From contig JALOOJ010000021.1 in the NCBI GenBank assembly GCA_025454475.1, positions 1 to 33,419 on the forward strand: a DNA stretch of 33,419 nt, written 5' to 3'. Source of the DNA: Anaerolineae bacterium. Its GTDB lineage: Bacteria; Chloroflexota; Anaerolineae; B4-G1; SLSP01. The translations under genes and the position numbers were made by a program. Positions 7,589 through 16,401 of the stretch are shown here, in pieces (position 1 is the first letter of the stretch; each line of letters begins with the position of its first letter). The notes beneath the pieces were generated by a model. That model ran no database searches and had not been told where the DNA came from. It saw only the letters and a program-made list of their open reading frames with translations.

Positions 7589-10500
7589 ATGCATAGTCTG
7601 TTGATTGAGACGATCACCTCCGACAACCCGGTGGTGCGAGATCGGTCTCTGGATGCACTCTGTGCGTCGATGTCGGCAGCCGAGTTGCGGTCCGAATGCG
7701 AGGCTCTGGAGGCTTTTCGTCGGCAGAGCGGCAACCTCTATGAGCGTGTTCGAGCGCTCTTCTTCCTGTACGCGATCCATCGCTTCCACTTGCCACACGC
7801 CGGCGGGCTGCAGAGGCGAGGCACAATCCCATTCCGAGGCTATGAACACCTCTTGCAGCGCCGGTTTGAGGAGGCTATCCGGACGTTCCTTGAGGTGCAG
7901 CGCGTCTCAGGGATGACCCAGGGTACCACCAGTGCGCTTGCTGAAGCCTACCATCGTTTGGGTTTCCAGACGCTGGCAGACCAAGTGCGGCGGAGTGTCC
8001 GCGCCGTACGTGGTAACCAGTGGATGTTCCGGATGGGCCATCCCGCCGACCACCCCCTGCGCGTCCGGCCCGAGTTGCTGTCGCGGACCCCCGGAGGGCT
8101 GTACCCGATCCTATATGAGGCGACGCCGGTTCGGATGGACCTAAGTCACAGTGGGTGGAGTGACATCTTCTTCCTGGGGATGGATTATCCGGAAGGGGCG
8201 CGGGTACTGAATGTCTCCATCGACCTCGCCGTGCGCGGACGCGATCGGTTTCCCACACCGCCAGTCGAGGCGTACGTGCGCGTCATCGATGCGCCGATCC
8301 TGCGGCTTACGAGTGTTGACCTTGGCGCAAGCGCGGAGATACGTGACCTTGCCGAGGTGTTCGACTTCGCGAGGGACTACCTCGGTCTGCTCAAGGCGGC
8401 TATCATCGCTGCCGGCATTATCCCGCCGGGGATCGAGGGCTCTGGAGAGCAGTTGTCCGATCTTCTTGCTCGCCTCGTCGGACCCGGCCTGGGCCTTGAG
8501 GTGGTTAGCTGTGTCAAAGGCATTCCCAAGGGATCCCGGCTTGCCGTCTCGACGAGCCTCCTGGCGTGCCTGATCGCGGCGTGTATGCGCGCGACTGGAC
8601 AGGCTCGTGCCCTGGAAGGGCAGTTGGTCGAGGAGGAGCGACGTCTCGTAGCTGCACGAGCGATCCTCGGCGAGTGGTTGGCAGGATCGGGGGGCGGGTG
8701 GCAGGATAGTGGTGGCGTCTGGCCGGGCATGAAGCTGATCACCGGTGAGTTCGCTGGGCCCGGTGATCCGGAGCACGGCGTTAGCCGCGGGCGTCTGCTG
8801 CCGGCGCATCACATCCTGGACGAAGCCGAGGTCAGCGCAGACACGCGTCGCCGGCTGCAGGAGAGTTTGGTTCTGGTCCACGGCGGCATGGCGCAGGACG
8901 TGGGCCCGATTTTGGAGATGGTGACCGAGAAGTATCTGTTGCGATCCGGTGCGGAATGGAACGCTCGGCAGGAGGCGGTACGGCTGTTTGACCGGATCGT
9001 GACATTCCTCCGGCAGGGCGCTATCGAGAGTATCGGAGGAGCGACGACGCGCAACTTCTTCGGCCCGATCGAGACGATTATCCCGTGGGCCAGCAACCTG
9101 TACACGGTCACACTCATCGACCGGGTTCGCGAGAGTTTCGGCTCGGGTTTCTGGGGATTCTGGATGCTGGGCGGTATGTCGGGTGGGGGGATGGGGTTCA
9201 TCTTCGACCCTGAGCGCAAGGTCGAAGCGCAGACAAAGTTGCTCACCACGATGCTCGAGACCAAGGGCGACCTTGCGGAGGCCCTTCCATTTGCTATGGA
9301 CCCGGTGGTCTACGATTTCGCCATCAACCAGCGGGGCACCTATGCGGAGCTCCTCGCCGGTGATGTGCGCGATCAGCCAGGCAGCCCTGGCGCCGCGATG
9401 ATGCCTACCGGTTACTACACCTTGCTTGCGCCTCAGATGCTGCGTATGGGATGGCATACGCTGTCGCCCCTGCTGCGGGCCGAGCTCGATGCCTTTGGCA
9501 CGTTGTGCCGGACGGTGCCTGAGCTATCGAGCACGGTCCAGGTGTTGTTCGACCAGATGCTACCGCATTCAGATGGCGAATCGTCTGATGGCCGGACGCT
9601 TGGTGCCCTGCTGGACGAACTGGGATTCGATCGCGCTCAACACGAGAAGATCCGCACGGATCTCAGGGCCGGACGAATCGGTCTCGCCCAGAATCGCCTG
9701 GCTCCGACCACTGAGGTTCGGGATGTGCACGAGGGGGATGTGCTGGACCTTGCCGATGTCAATGAAGGGCGTGACCACGAATACACGGCACTGGGCCACG
9801 CTGCCCTCGCAGCGGGCAAGGTGGCCGTCGTCACGCTTGCTGCGGGCGTCGGAAGCCGCTGGACGCACGGCGCCGGCGTGGTCAAGGCGCTACACCCCTT
9901 CTGCAAACTCGATGGTGTGCACCGCACGTTCACCGAGGTGCACCTCGCCAAGAGCCGTCGCGTCGGCAGCCATGCAGGCGCCCCGATTCCCCATATCATC
10001 ACTACCAGTTATCTGACACACGACGCGATCCGCCGGTTCCTCGACAAGCGGGGCAACTACGGCTACCCAGGGCCGCTCTTCCTGTCGCCAGGTAGAACCG
10101 TTGGGCTGCGCCTCGTGCCAACGGCGCGTGACCTGCGCTTCGCCTGGGAAGAGATGCCGCAGCAGGTGCTCGATGAGCAGGCCCAGAAAGTGCGGGAGAG
10201 CCTACGATCTGCCTTGATGAACTGGGCGGTCAAAACGGGCGAGGCTTCGGATTACCGAGACAACGTTCCGCTGCAGTGCCTGCATCCGGTCGGGCACTGG
10301 TTCGAGATACCCAATATGCTGAAGAACGGTGTGCTGGCGCAGCTCCTCGCCGAGCGGCCGCAGCTGAAGGTCCTGATGATGCACAACATTGACACAGTGG
10401 GCACAGACGCGTCACCTCTGGTCTTGGGGGCGCACCTGGCCTCCGGTGCGACCATGACCGTGGAGGTGATCACGCGCGAGGTCGACGACCGAGGCGGCGG

Positions 10501-10945
10501 CCTGGCGCGCGTCGATGGGTCCCTGCGCCTGATCGAGGGGATGGCTCTACCACGCGAGGAGGACGAGTTCCGGCTCTCGTACTACAACACCAATACCGTG
10601 TGGATCGACATTGACAAGCTGCTGCGGGTGTTCAACCTGGAGCGGTCGATGCTCTCAGACGTCGAGGCGGTCTCGGCCGCGATTCGCGTGCTGGGATCGC
10701 GGATGCCAACATACGTTACGCTGAAGGATGTGAAGAAGCGTTGGGGTCACGGTCAGGAGGATGTCTTCCCGGTTGCGCAGTTCGAGAAGCTATGGGGCGA
10801 CATGACGGCCCTGCCCGAGATGGACTGCCAATTCGTGTGCGTCCCGAGGATGCGCGGGCAGCAACTGAAGGAGCAGGCTCAACTTGACGGGTGGGTGCGC
10901 GACGGCTCGGCTGCGTACACCGCCTCACTGTGCGATTGGGCCTAG
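7589..10945 (+). CDS. Putative bifunctional sugar kinase (fucokinase-like GHMP) / UDPGP-family sugar-1-phosphate nucleotidyltransferase
   Basis: About 1118 aa. N-terminal half: PKGSRLAVSTSLLACLIAA (GHMP motif 2-like), SGGGWQDSGGVWPGMKLITGE (fucokinase GGGWQDQ-like), GGMSGGGMGFIFDPE (GHMP motif 3-like). C-terminal: VVTLAAGVGSRWTHGAGVVKALHPF, HPVGHWFEIP, MMHNIDTVGTDASP, YYNTNTVWI (UDPGP family). GGGAG RBS upstream of ATG 7589; track start is TTG 7583. Confidence 0.8.
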   Translation: MHSLLIETITSDNPVVRDRSLDALCASMSAAELRSECEALEAFRRQSGNLYERVRALFFLYAIHRFHLPHAGGLQRRGTIPFRGYEHLLQRRFEEAIRTFLEVQRVSGMTQGTTSALAEAYHRLGFQTLADQVRRSVRAVRGNQWMFRMGHPADHPLRVRPELLSRTPGGLYPILYEATPVRMDLSHSGWSDIFFLGMDYPEGARVLNVSIDLAVRGRDRFPTPPVEAYVRVIDAPILRLTSVDLGASAEIRDLAEVFDFARDYLGLLKAAIIAAGIIPPGIEGSGEQLSDLLARLVGPGLGLEVVSCVKGIPKGSRLAVSTSLLACLIAACMRATGQARALEGQLVEEERRLVAARAILGEWLAGSGGGWQDSGGVWPGMKLITGEFAGPGDPEHGVSRGRLLPAHHILDEAEVSADTRRRLQESLVLVHGGMAQDVGPILEMVTEKYLLRSGAEWNARQEAVRLFDRIVTFLRQGAIESIGGATTRNFFGPIETIIPWASNLYTVTLIDRVRESFGSGFWGFWMLGGMSGGGMGFIFDPERKVEAQTKLLTTMLETKGDLAEALPFAMDPVVYDFAINQRGTYAELLAGDVRDQPGSPGAAMMPTGYYTLLAPQMLRMGWHTLSPLLRAELDAFGTLCRTVPELSSTVQVLFDQMLPHSDGESSDGRTLGALLDELGFDRAQHEKIRTDLRAGRIGLAQNRLAPTTEVRDVHEGDVLDLADVNEGRDHEYTALGHAALAAGKVAVVTLAAGVGSRWTHGAGVVKALHPFCKLDGVHRTFTEVHLAKSRRVGSHAGAPIPHIITTSYLTHDAIRRFLDKRGNYGYPGPLFLSPGRTVGLRLVPTARDLRFAWEEMPQQVLDEQAQKVRESLRSALMNWAVKTGEASDYRDNVPLQCLHPVGHWFEIPNMLKNGVLAQLLAERPQLKVLMMHNIDTVGTDASPLVLGAHLASGATMTVEVITREVDDRGGGLARVDGSLRLIEGMALPREEDEFRLSYYNTNTVWIDIDKLLRVFNLERSMLSDVEAVSAAIRVLGSRMPTYVTLKDVKKRWGHGQEDVFPVAQFEKLWGDMTALPEMDCQFVCVPRMRGQQLKEQAQLDGWVRDGSAAYTASLCDWA

Positions 10946-10961
10946 AGTAAGGGGGCGGCGC

Positions 10962-11002
10962 GGCCACCTGAACAGACCCGCGGGGCGCCGTGTCAGGTGG
11001 CC
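10962..11002. terminator. Hairpin between convergent genes
   Basis: GGCCACCTGA ... TCAGGTGGCC 10-bp perfect arms between stop at 10945 (+) and stop at 11016 (-). Confidence 0.6.
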
Positions 11003-11015
11003 ACAGCCAGGGTAC

Positions 11016-11429
11016 TTAGCCGGATGCGCGCTCGAGCGCCTCTTCCTCCTCGGACGTCACGAGATTCCGGGCGCGGTACGCCTCGGCTGCTTCGTAGACC
11101 AAGCGGGCTGTGAACGGGGCGTGCAGCTCCAGCTCCAACCGCCGGCCAAGATCCTGCAGCTCTGAATACGAGGCTCTGCCTGGTCTCAGCATGCTGTAGA
11201 TCGCGAGTACGTCCTCGTTCGAGATCTGCGTCAACTCCGCCGCTCGTCGCAAGTTCGCGGCCACCTGGGCGTATCCGGCCGCCGCGGCAGCGTCCGCCTG
11301 GTGGCTGAGCGTCTCGCCGCTGATGCGAAAGTCTGCCTCTGTGAGCTCCTGCCCGATCACTGCCTCAAGGGTCAGTTCGCCGAGTGACCTACCACTCTGA
11401 GTACGGATGTCACGTAGCCTCGCGTCCAC
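11016..11429 (-). CDS. Diol/glycerol dehydratase small subunit (PduE-like)
   Basis: VDARLRDIRTQSGRSLGELTLEAVIGQELTEADFRISGETLSHQADAAAAAGYAQVAANLRRAAELTQISNEDVLAIYSMLRPGRASYSELQDLGRRLELELHAPFTARLVYEAAEAYRARNLV; GTG start at 11429 with AGGGAGG RBS. The longer track ORF to 11702 overlaps ilvD and is over-extended. Confidence 0.9.
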   Translation of the reverse strand: MDARLRDIRTQSGRSLGELTLEAVIGQELTEADFRISGETLSHQADAAAAAGYAQVAANLRRAAELTQISNEDVLAIYSMLRPGRASYSELQDLGRRLELELHAPFTARLVYEAAEAYRARNLVTSEEEEALERASG

Positions 11430-11442
11430 CCGTGCCTCCCTG

Positions 11443-13119
11443 CTATTCGTCAAAGCGGTTGGCAATGACCGCACCCTTGCTCGCGGACGATGCCAGTTGC
11501 GCGTAGAGAGCCAGGTATCCACCTTTGATGCGGGGGGCGGGGCGGTGCCACTCATCTCGACGGGCGGCAAGTTCTTCGTCGCTGACGTGCAGATGAAGGC
11601 TCCGCTTGGGTACATCGATGGTGATGGTGTCGCCATCCCTGACCAGGGCGATCGGGCCACCCTCCGCAGCCTCAGGCGATACGTGCCCCACGAAACACCC
11701 ATTGTTGGTCCCCGAGAACCGCCCGTCAGTCACGACCGCGGTCGTCAGGGCCAGCCCACGCCCATACAGGAGTTTCATGGCGATGTACATCTCGCGCATA
11801 CCTGGGCCACCCTTGGGGCCCTCATAGCGGATGACGATGACCTCGCCTGCCTGCACGTGCCCGCCCAGAATCGCCTCATTGGCCGCCTCTTCTGAGTCGA
11901 AGCACCGCGCCAGGCCGCTGAACGTATGCATATCGGGATGGATGGCGGCGGGTTTGGTGATCCCCGTGTCGGGGGCCAGGTTGCCCTTGAGTACAGCGAT
12001 ACCGCCGCCGGAACTCCACGGGTCCTCCCACGACCGTATGACGCGGCCATCAGGATCGGGGGCATTGGCGACGTTGTCGCCCATCGTATGACCGTTGACG
12101 GTCAAAGCGTCGCGGTGAATCAACGGCAGAAGCTGCTTCATAACAGCGGGGACACCGCCGGCACTATGGTAGTCCGGTACATTTGGTGCTGCTGCGGGGA
12201 AGATACGGGCGATGTGCGGCGTTGAGCTGCAAAGCGCCTCGAACTGCTCCATCGTGACTTCGTAGCCTGCCTCGTAAGCAATGGCCGGCATATGGAGCGC
12301 AACATTCGTGCTTCCGCCGATGGCGGTGCTCAGCCGGATCGCGTTCTCGATGCTATCCGGGGTGATGATGTCGCGGGCGGTGATTCCCTGATGCACCAGA
12401 GCAACGATCTGCCGCCCGGATTCCTGTGCGGACCGAAGCCTAGCCGCATGGGTTGCTGGTATCGCTGCACTCCCCGGCAAGCACATACCGAGAGCCTCCG
12501 CTACGCTGCACATCGTGTTGGCGGTGCCCAGGAAGGCGCAGGAGCCGCAAGTCGGCGTAGCGCAGTCCTCCAGATCGCGGTACGTCGCTGCGTCGATGGT
12601 CCCGGCTGCTAGCATGCCCAGTCCCTCGGTGAGCGAGGTCGTGTCTGCAGCGCGATCGTCGAATGTGCAGCCACCCTCCATCGGGCCGCCGACCACGACG
12701 ATGGCGGGGATATCGACCCGCGCTGCTGCCATCAGCATCCCCGGCACGATCTTGTCGCACGAGCAGAGGAGGACGACGGCATCGAGTCGATGCGCCTGCA
12801 CCATCATCTCGACATCGTTGGCGATGAGGTCGCGGCTGGGCAGGATGTAATGCATGCCGGCATGTCCCTGGGCGATGCCGTCGCAGGGCGCCATAATCCC
12901 GAACTCGACGGGCGTTCCGCCGCCCTGTAGAATGCCCTGCTTCACGTAGTCAGAAACCAGATCCAGGTTGTAGTGTCCTGGCACGACCCGATTCCAGGAG
13001 TTTGCCACTCCGATCAGCGGTCTAGCCAGGTCATAGTCGCTGTAGCCCATCGATTTCCATAGAGCTCGATGCATCGACCACTCGGGTCTCTCCAGTATGT
13101 CTTTGCTGCGCCAGGTCAT
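11443..13119 (-). CDS. IlvD/EDD family dehydratase (dihydroxy-acid dehydratase or sugar-acid dehydratase)
   Basis: LIGVANSWNRVVPGHYNLD, LLCSCDKIVPGMLMAAARVDIPAIVVVGGPM, CGSCAFLGTANTMCSVAEALGMCLPGSAAIPA, SGGGIAVLKGNLAP, VVTDGRFSGTNNGCFVGHVSPEAAEGGPIALV. ATG 13119 follows AAGGAGACACCA. Confidence 0.92.
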   Translation of the reverse strand: MTWRSKDILERPEWSMHRALWKSMGYSDYDLARPLIGVANSWNRVVPGHYNLDLVSDYVKQGILQGGGTPVEFGIMAPCDGIAQGHAGMHYILPSRDLIANDVEMMVQAHRLDAVVLLCSCDKIVPGMLMAAARVDIPAIVVVGGPMEGGCTFDDRAADTTSLTEGLGMLAAGTIDAATYRDLEDCATPTCGSCAFLGTANTMCSVAEALGMCLPGSAAIPATHAARLRSAQESGRQIVALVHQGITARDIITPDSIENAIRLSTAIGGSTNVALHMPAIAYEAGYEVTMEQFEALCSSTPHIARIFPAAAPNVPDYHSAGGVPAVMKQLLPLIHRDALTVNGHTMGDNVANAPDPDGRVIRSWEDPWSSGGGIAVLKGNLAPDTGITKPAAIHPDMHTFSGLARCFDSEEAANEAILGGHVQAGEVIVIRYEGPKGGPGMREMYIAMKLLYGRGLALTTAVVTDGRFSGTNNGCFVGHVSPEAAEGGPIALVRDGDTITIDVPKRSLHLHVSDEELAARRDEWHRPAPRIKGGYLALYAQLASSASKGAVIANRFDE

Positions 13120-13164
13120 TGGTGTCTCCTTGTGTGTGGTTTGGTCCATGAGACCGCAGCAGGC

Positions 13165-15405
13165 TCAGACGCCCAGTCGCCGCAGCTCGGTTGGTCGCCT
13201 ATCTGGCTCCACCATCTCGGTCTCGCGGCGGTGGAGCAGCGTCGTCTGCACGATCAGGCGTAACCGTGCCGTGTTGTCGATCCGGACCGGCGCTGGCGTC
13301 GTGGGCTTGTGTTGTGCATAGCGGGCCGCGTTACGACCGATCTGTGTGTAGGACTGCAGATCGAGATTCGGGGCCATGGAGAACAGCTCTAGATTCTCGA
13401 GTGGCGCGAGGTCGCGCTGGTGGATCACAGTTGTGCCTTTCGACTGAATGCCAATCGCGACGCCTGAACCACTGAGCTGTGCGCCGGCGTGACCGATGAA
13501 GGCACAGTCAGATGTTGCGTGCACGCGTATGATGCGCGCCGGTAATCCCTCGTCCGCGATGCCCTGGAGCATTGCATCCAACACATCGCGCAGGTCCAGG
13601 CCACTCAACGCGTGCTGAATGCCGATGCCAAACGCCGGTCCGATGGCCACGACTACCTCCGCGCGACTGCCCTCAGCCGCGGGCCCGATCTCCTGAAGCC
13701 AGGGATCGCAGGTGTCGCAGTCCAGATCGCGCACAAACTGCTGAGGGTCCCACGCTTGCGGAAGCGCCTGGAGCTGCTTCCAGCGACGTCCGTCTACGAG
13801 GTAGCCGGTGCCCGGTCCGCGATAGTCATTGGCGTCTGTGAGCGCGCTGATCACACGATAGTTGCCGGGCGCATCTGCGGCGAAGATGCCTGAGGTCTGG
13901 AGGTAGTCTCCAATGACTCGTTGCCGCTGCATCTCCAGCAGGTTCACAGCTAGGTCGGTGAAACCTGCCTGTGCCAGCGTTCGGATTACCTCGACGATGG
14001 TGATGGGGCCGTCAAGGAGCATTCTGGCTGCCCTGATGTCGGCGATGCGGTCACGATCGGGAACGTCCTCGCTGCTGAAGGCAGTGACGGCAGCGTCTAC
14101 CTCCGCATCACTGATCTCGGCGAAGTCAAAGGCGTCAAAGATGGCCTGGATAGCCCTGGCACCCCGTTGTCGCGCCTGCAGCACCTCCTCGTCGCGGATA
14201 GGGTGGATGCCACCATCGACACGCATATCCCGCTGTATGACGTACCAGTCGTCGAGCTCGGTGGTGTCGAAGTTTCCGCCGCCAAACATGTTGTCGTAAC
14301 GGGGAATCGACCCATATCCTGAGGTGATGAAATCCGTTCCCGGTATGAACTGCAGCATCAACTTGGCGCTCTTGCGCATTTCTGAATGCGAAGCCAGAGC
14401 GTCGTTGCCCGATGCTACCTCAAGGCCAAGCATCATCGCGATCAGGTTCTCAGCCAGCACAGCCCGCACGCCCTCGGGCAGCGATTCAGGCAGCGCTATG
14501 CAGCTTATCGACCCGTTCTGGGTGCCCTGACTGCCGGCGCCGCGGGTGACGAGGAGACAGCGCGCCTCGAGGTACAGCATGGACTGGCCGTTCGCGTGGC
14601 CCATCAGGGCCTCGGAACCGGTACCTGATGTGAACCGGGTTTTCACGCCGCGGCTCGCGTAGGCCGAAGCCAGAAACGCCTTGGACCACGGCGTATCATC
14701 ACCATCGACAAAGGCGCGCTCAGTGCCGTAGACCGACAGCGTTTCGGAGTAGGTAGTGAGTCCGCGGAATCCCAGTCGCAGGTTCGTGGCTTCCTCTACC
14801 GAGCACTGCGTCAGGACGCCGCCGTTCCCGACCTGGGACCCCACGAGGATCGCCAGAGCATTGAGCGGCGCGTAGCGGCTTACGCCGACTGTGGTCTCAA
14901 TCTCACGGAAACCGCGTAGCGCGGCTTCGGCCGCATCGGCAGCCAGCAGAGCAGGATGTTCCTTGCGATTGGTGACGTGAGCCTGGTTGGCAGGCGTGCG
15001 CCGCGCTCGCATTTTCGTGAGCCCCATCATCATCTCAAGGACCGTCATCTCGCTGACGATGTCGACCAGCTTGGCGGCCGTGCAGCCACGCGTGACGCTT
15101 AGCACCTGGTCGCGCGTCACGTTGATGTCGACGAGCATCCGAGCAATGTCGCGAGACGGTGTAGCCATAGCAGATTCGGCGACGGCGAGGTCAATGCCCC
15201 GCTGCGCGACGAAGTGGTCGATCAGATCGAAGTCCGCGACCAGCCTGCCATCCATCTCGGTAACCATGCCTGACTCGATGCACAGGCTGGGCTCCGGGTC
15301 GGCAGGGCTTCCGACGGCGATGAGACCCGCCTCCGGCCACGGCTCGATGAACGTCTCCCGGTTCACCGGACGTTTCTGGCGGGTTTCGTGGCGCTTTGAG
15401 ACCAT
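13165..15405 (-). CDS. B12-dependent propanediol/glycerol dehydratase, fused large + medium subunits
   Basis: 746 aa; NQAHVTNRKEHPALLAADAAEAALRGFREIETTVGVSRYAPLNALA, YSETLSVYGTERAFVDGDDTPWSKAFLASAYASRGVKTRFTSGTGSEALMG, ASGNDALASHSEMRKSAKLMLQFIPGTDFITSGYGSIPRYDNMFGGGNFD (large); C-terminal EVVVAIGPAFGIGIQHALSGL...RIIRVHATSDCAFIGHAGAQLSGSGVAIGIQSKGTTVIHQRDL (medium). Confidence 0.95.
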   Translation of the reverse strand: MVSKRHETRQKRPVNRETFIEPWPEAGLIAVGSPADPEPSLCIESGMVTEMDGRLVADFDLIDHFVAQRGIDLAVAESAMATPSRDIARMLVDINVTRDQVLSVTRGCTAAKLVDIVSEMTVLEMMMGLTKMRARRTPANQAHVTNRKEHPALLAADAAEAALRGFREIETTVGVSRYAPLNALAILVGSQVGNGGVLTQCSVEEATNLRLGFRGLTTYSETLSVYGTERAFVDGDDTPWSKAFLASAYASRGVKTRFTSGTGSEALMGHANGQSMLYLEARCLLVTRGAGSQGTQNGSISCIALPESLPEGVRAVLAENLIAMMLGLEVASGNDALASHSEMRKSAKLMLQFIPGTDFITSGYGSIPRYDNMFGGGNFDTTELDDWYVIQRDMRVDGGIHPIRDEEVLQARQRGARAIQAIFDAFDFAEISDAEVDAAVTAFSSEDVPDRDRIADIRAARMLLDGPITIVEVIRTLAQAGFTDLAVNLLEMQRQRVIGDYLQTSGIFAADAPGNYRVISALTDANDYRGPGTGYLVDGRRWKQLQALPQAWDPQQFVRDLDCDTCDPWLQEIGPAAEGSRAEVVVAIGPAFGIGIQHALSGLDLRDVLDAMLQGIADEGLPARIIRVHATSDCAFIGHAGAQLSGSGVAIGIQSKGTTVIHQRDLAPLENLELFSMAPNLDLQSYTQIGRNAARYAQHKPTTPAPVRIDNTARLRLIVQTTLLHRRETEMVEPDRRPTELRRLGV

Positions 15406-15449
15406 ACTTAGCTCCCCTCGTCGCGCTGTGGACCTAGCATTGGGACTCG

Positions 15450-15477
15450 ATCATAGTATCAGGCAGGTCTCTGTCAA
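15450..15477 (-). promoter_or_regulatory. Putative sigma70 promoter of the diol dehydratase operon
   Basis: Minus strand TTGACA (15477..15472), 16-nt spacer, TATGAT (15455..15450). Confidence 0.55.
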
Positions 15478-15625
15478 GATCGACCATCGGTCAGAGTCCT
15501 GACCTTCCTCACGACATATCCAGGAAGAGGGTGATGTGCGAACCTCACGGATGATGGTATAGTGTTTCCAAAGTACAACACAGCACGAGACCGTTAGCCA
15601 GACATCCAGAGAGGAGCGAACGCCA

Positions 15626-16363
15626 ATGAGTCCGATAAGAGTCACCGTGTGGAATGAGTTCCGTCACGAGAAGTCCGATCCCAAGGTTGCCGCGCTCTAT
15701 CCGGAGGGCATCCACGGGGCAATCGCGAAGTTCCTCGGAGCGCAGGGCTTTGAGACCCGCACCGCCACGCTGGATGAGCCTGAGCATGGGCTCACCTCGG
15801 AGGTCCTTAGGAATACCGACGTTCTGACCTGGTGGGGCCACATGGCGCACGGCGCCGTCCAGGACGAGATCGTGAACCGTGTGTACGCGCGGGTGATGGA
15901 GGGGATGGGTCTCATTGTGCTCCACTCCGGGCATATGTCCAAGATCTTCACCAAGCTGATGGGGACTACGTGTGACCTGAAGTGGCGCGAGATAGGCGAG
16001 AAAGAACGTGTCCACGTGATTGAGCCAGGGCACCCGATCGCGCAGGGCTTGGGGGAGTCTTTCGAGATTCCCCATGCCGAGATGTACGGGGAGCGCTTCG
16101 ACATTCCCGCGCCCGATACGCTGGTTTTCATCAGCTGGTTCCAGGGCGGGGAGGTGTTCCGTAGTGGATGCTGCTATCACCGTGGTGCGGGGAAGGTGTT
16201 CTACTTCCGACCCGGTCACGAGACGTTCCCGGTCTACTACCAGGCTGAGGTCCAGAGGGTTCTGACGAACGCCGTCCGTTGGGCTGCGCCGGTTGCCGGC
16301 CCAAAGATCACGTTCGGGCACCGGCCCCAGCCAGTTGAGCACGTTGAGGCTTATCAGGGCTAG
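15626..16363 (+). CDS. ThuA-domain protein (trehalose utilization family)
   Basis: [16 protein letters not shown]...[13 protein letters not shown]...[30 protein letters not shown]...[19 protein letters not shown]; ThuA signature. Confidence 0.92.
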   Translation: MSPIRVTVWNEFRHEKSDPKVAALYPEGIHGAIAKFLGAQGFETRTATLDEPEHGLTSEVLRNTDVLTWWGHMAHGAVQDEIVNRVYARVMEGMGLIVLHSGHMSKIFTKLMGTTCDLKWREIGEKERVHVIEPGHPIAQGLGESFEIPHAEMYGERFDIPAPDTLVFISWFQGGEVFRSGCCYHRGAGKVFYFRPGHETFPVYYQAEVQRVLTNAVRWAAPVAGPKITFGHRPQPVEHVEAYQG

Positions 16364-16401
16364 TGTTTTGCACCATCACCGATGAGAGGAGCCGAGACCC
16401 G

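Noticed and set aside
8141-9457. 438-aa minus-strand ORF
   Set aside because: Antisense to the kinase/pyrophosphorylase fusion; composition typical of a shadow ORF.
11016-11702. 228-aa version of the small diol dehydratase subunit
   Set aside because: The N-terminal extension overlaps the IlvD C-terminus out of frame; GTG at 11429 with a good RBS gives the expected PduE-like size.
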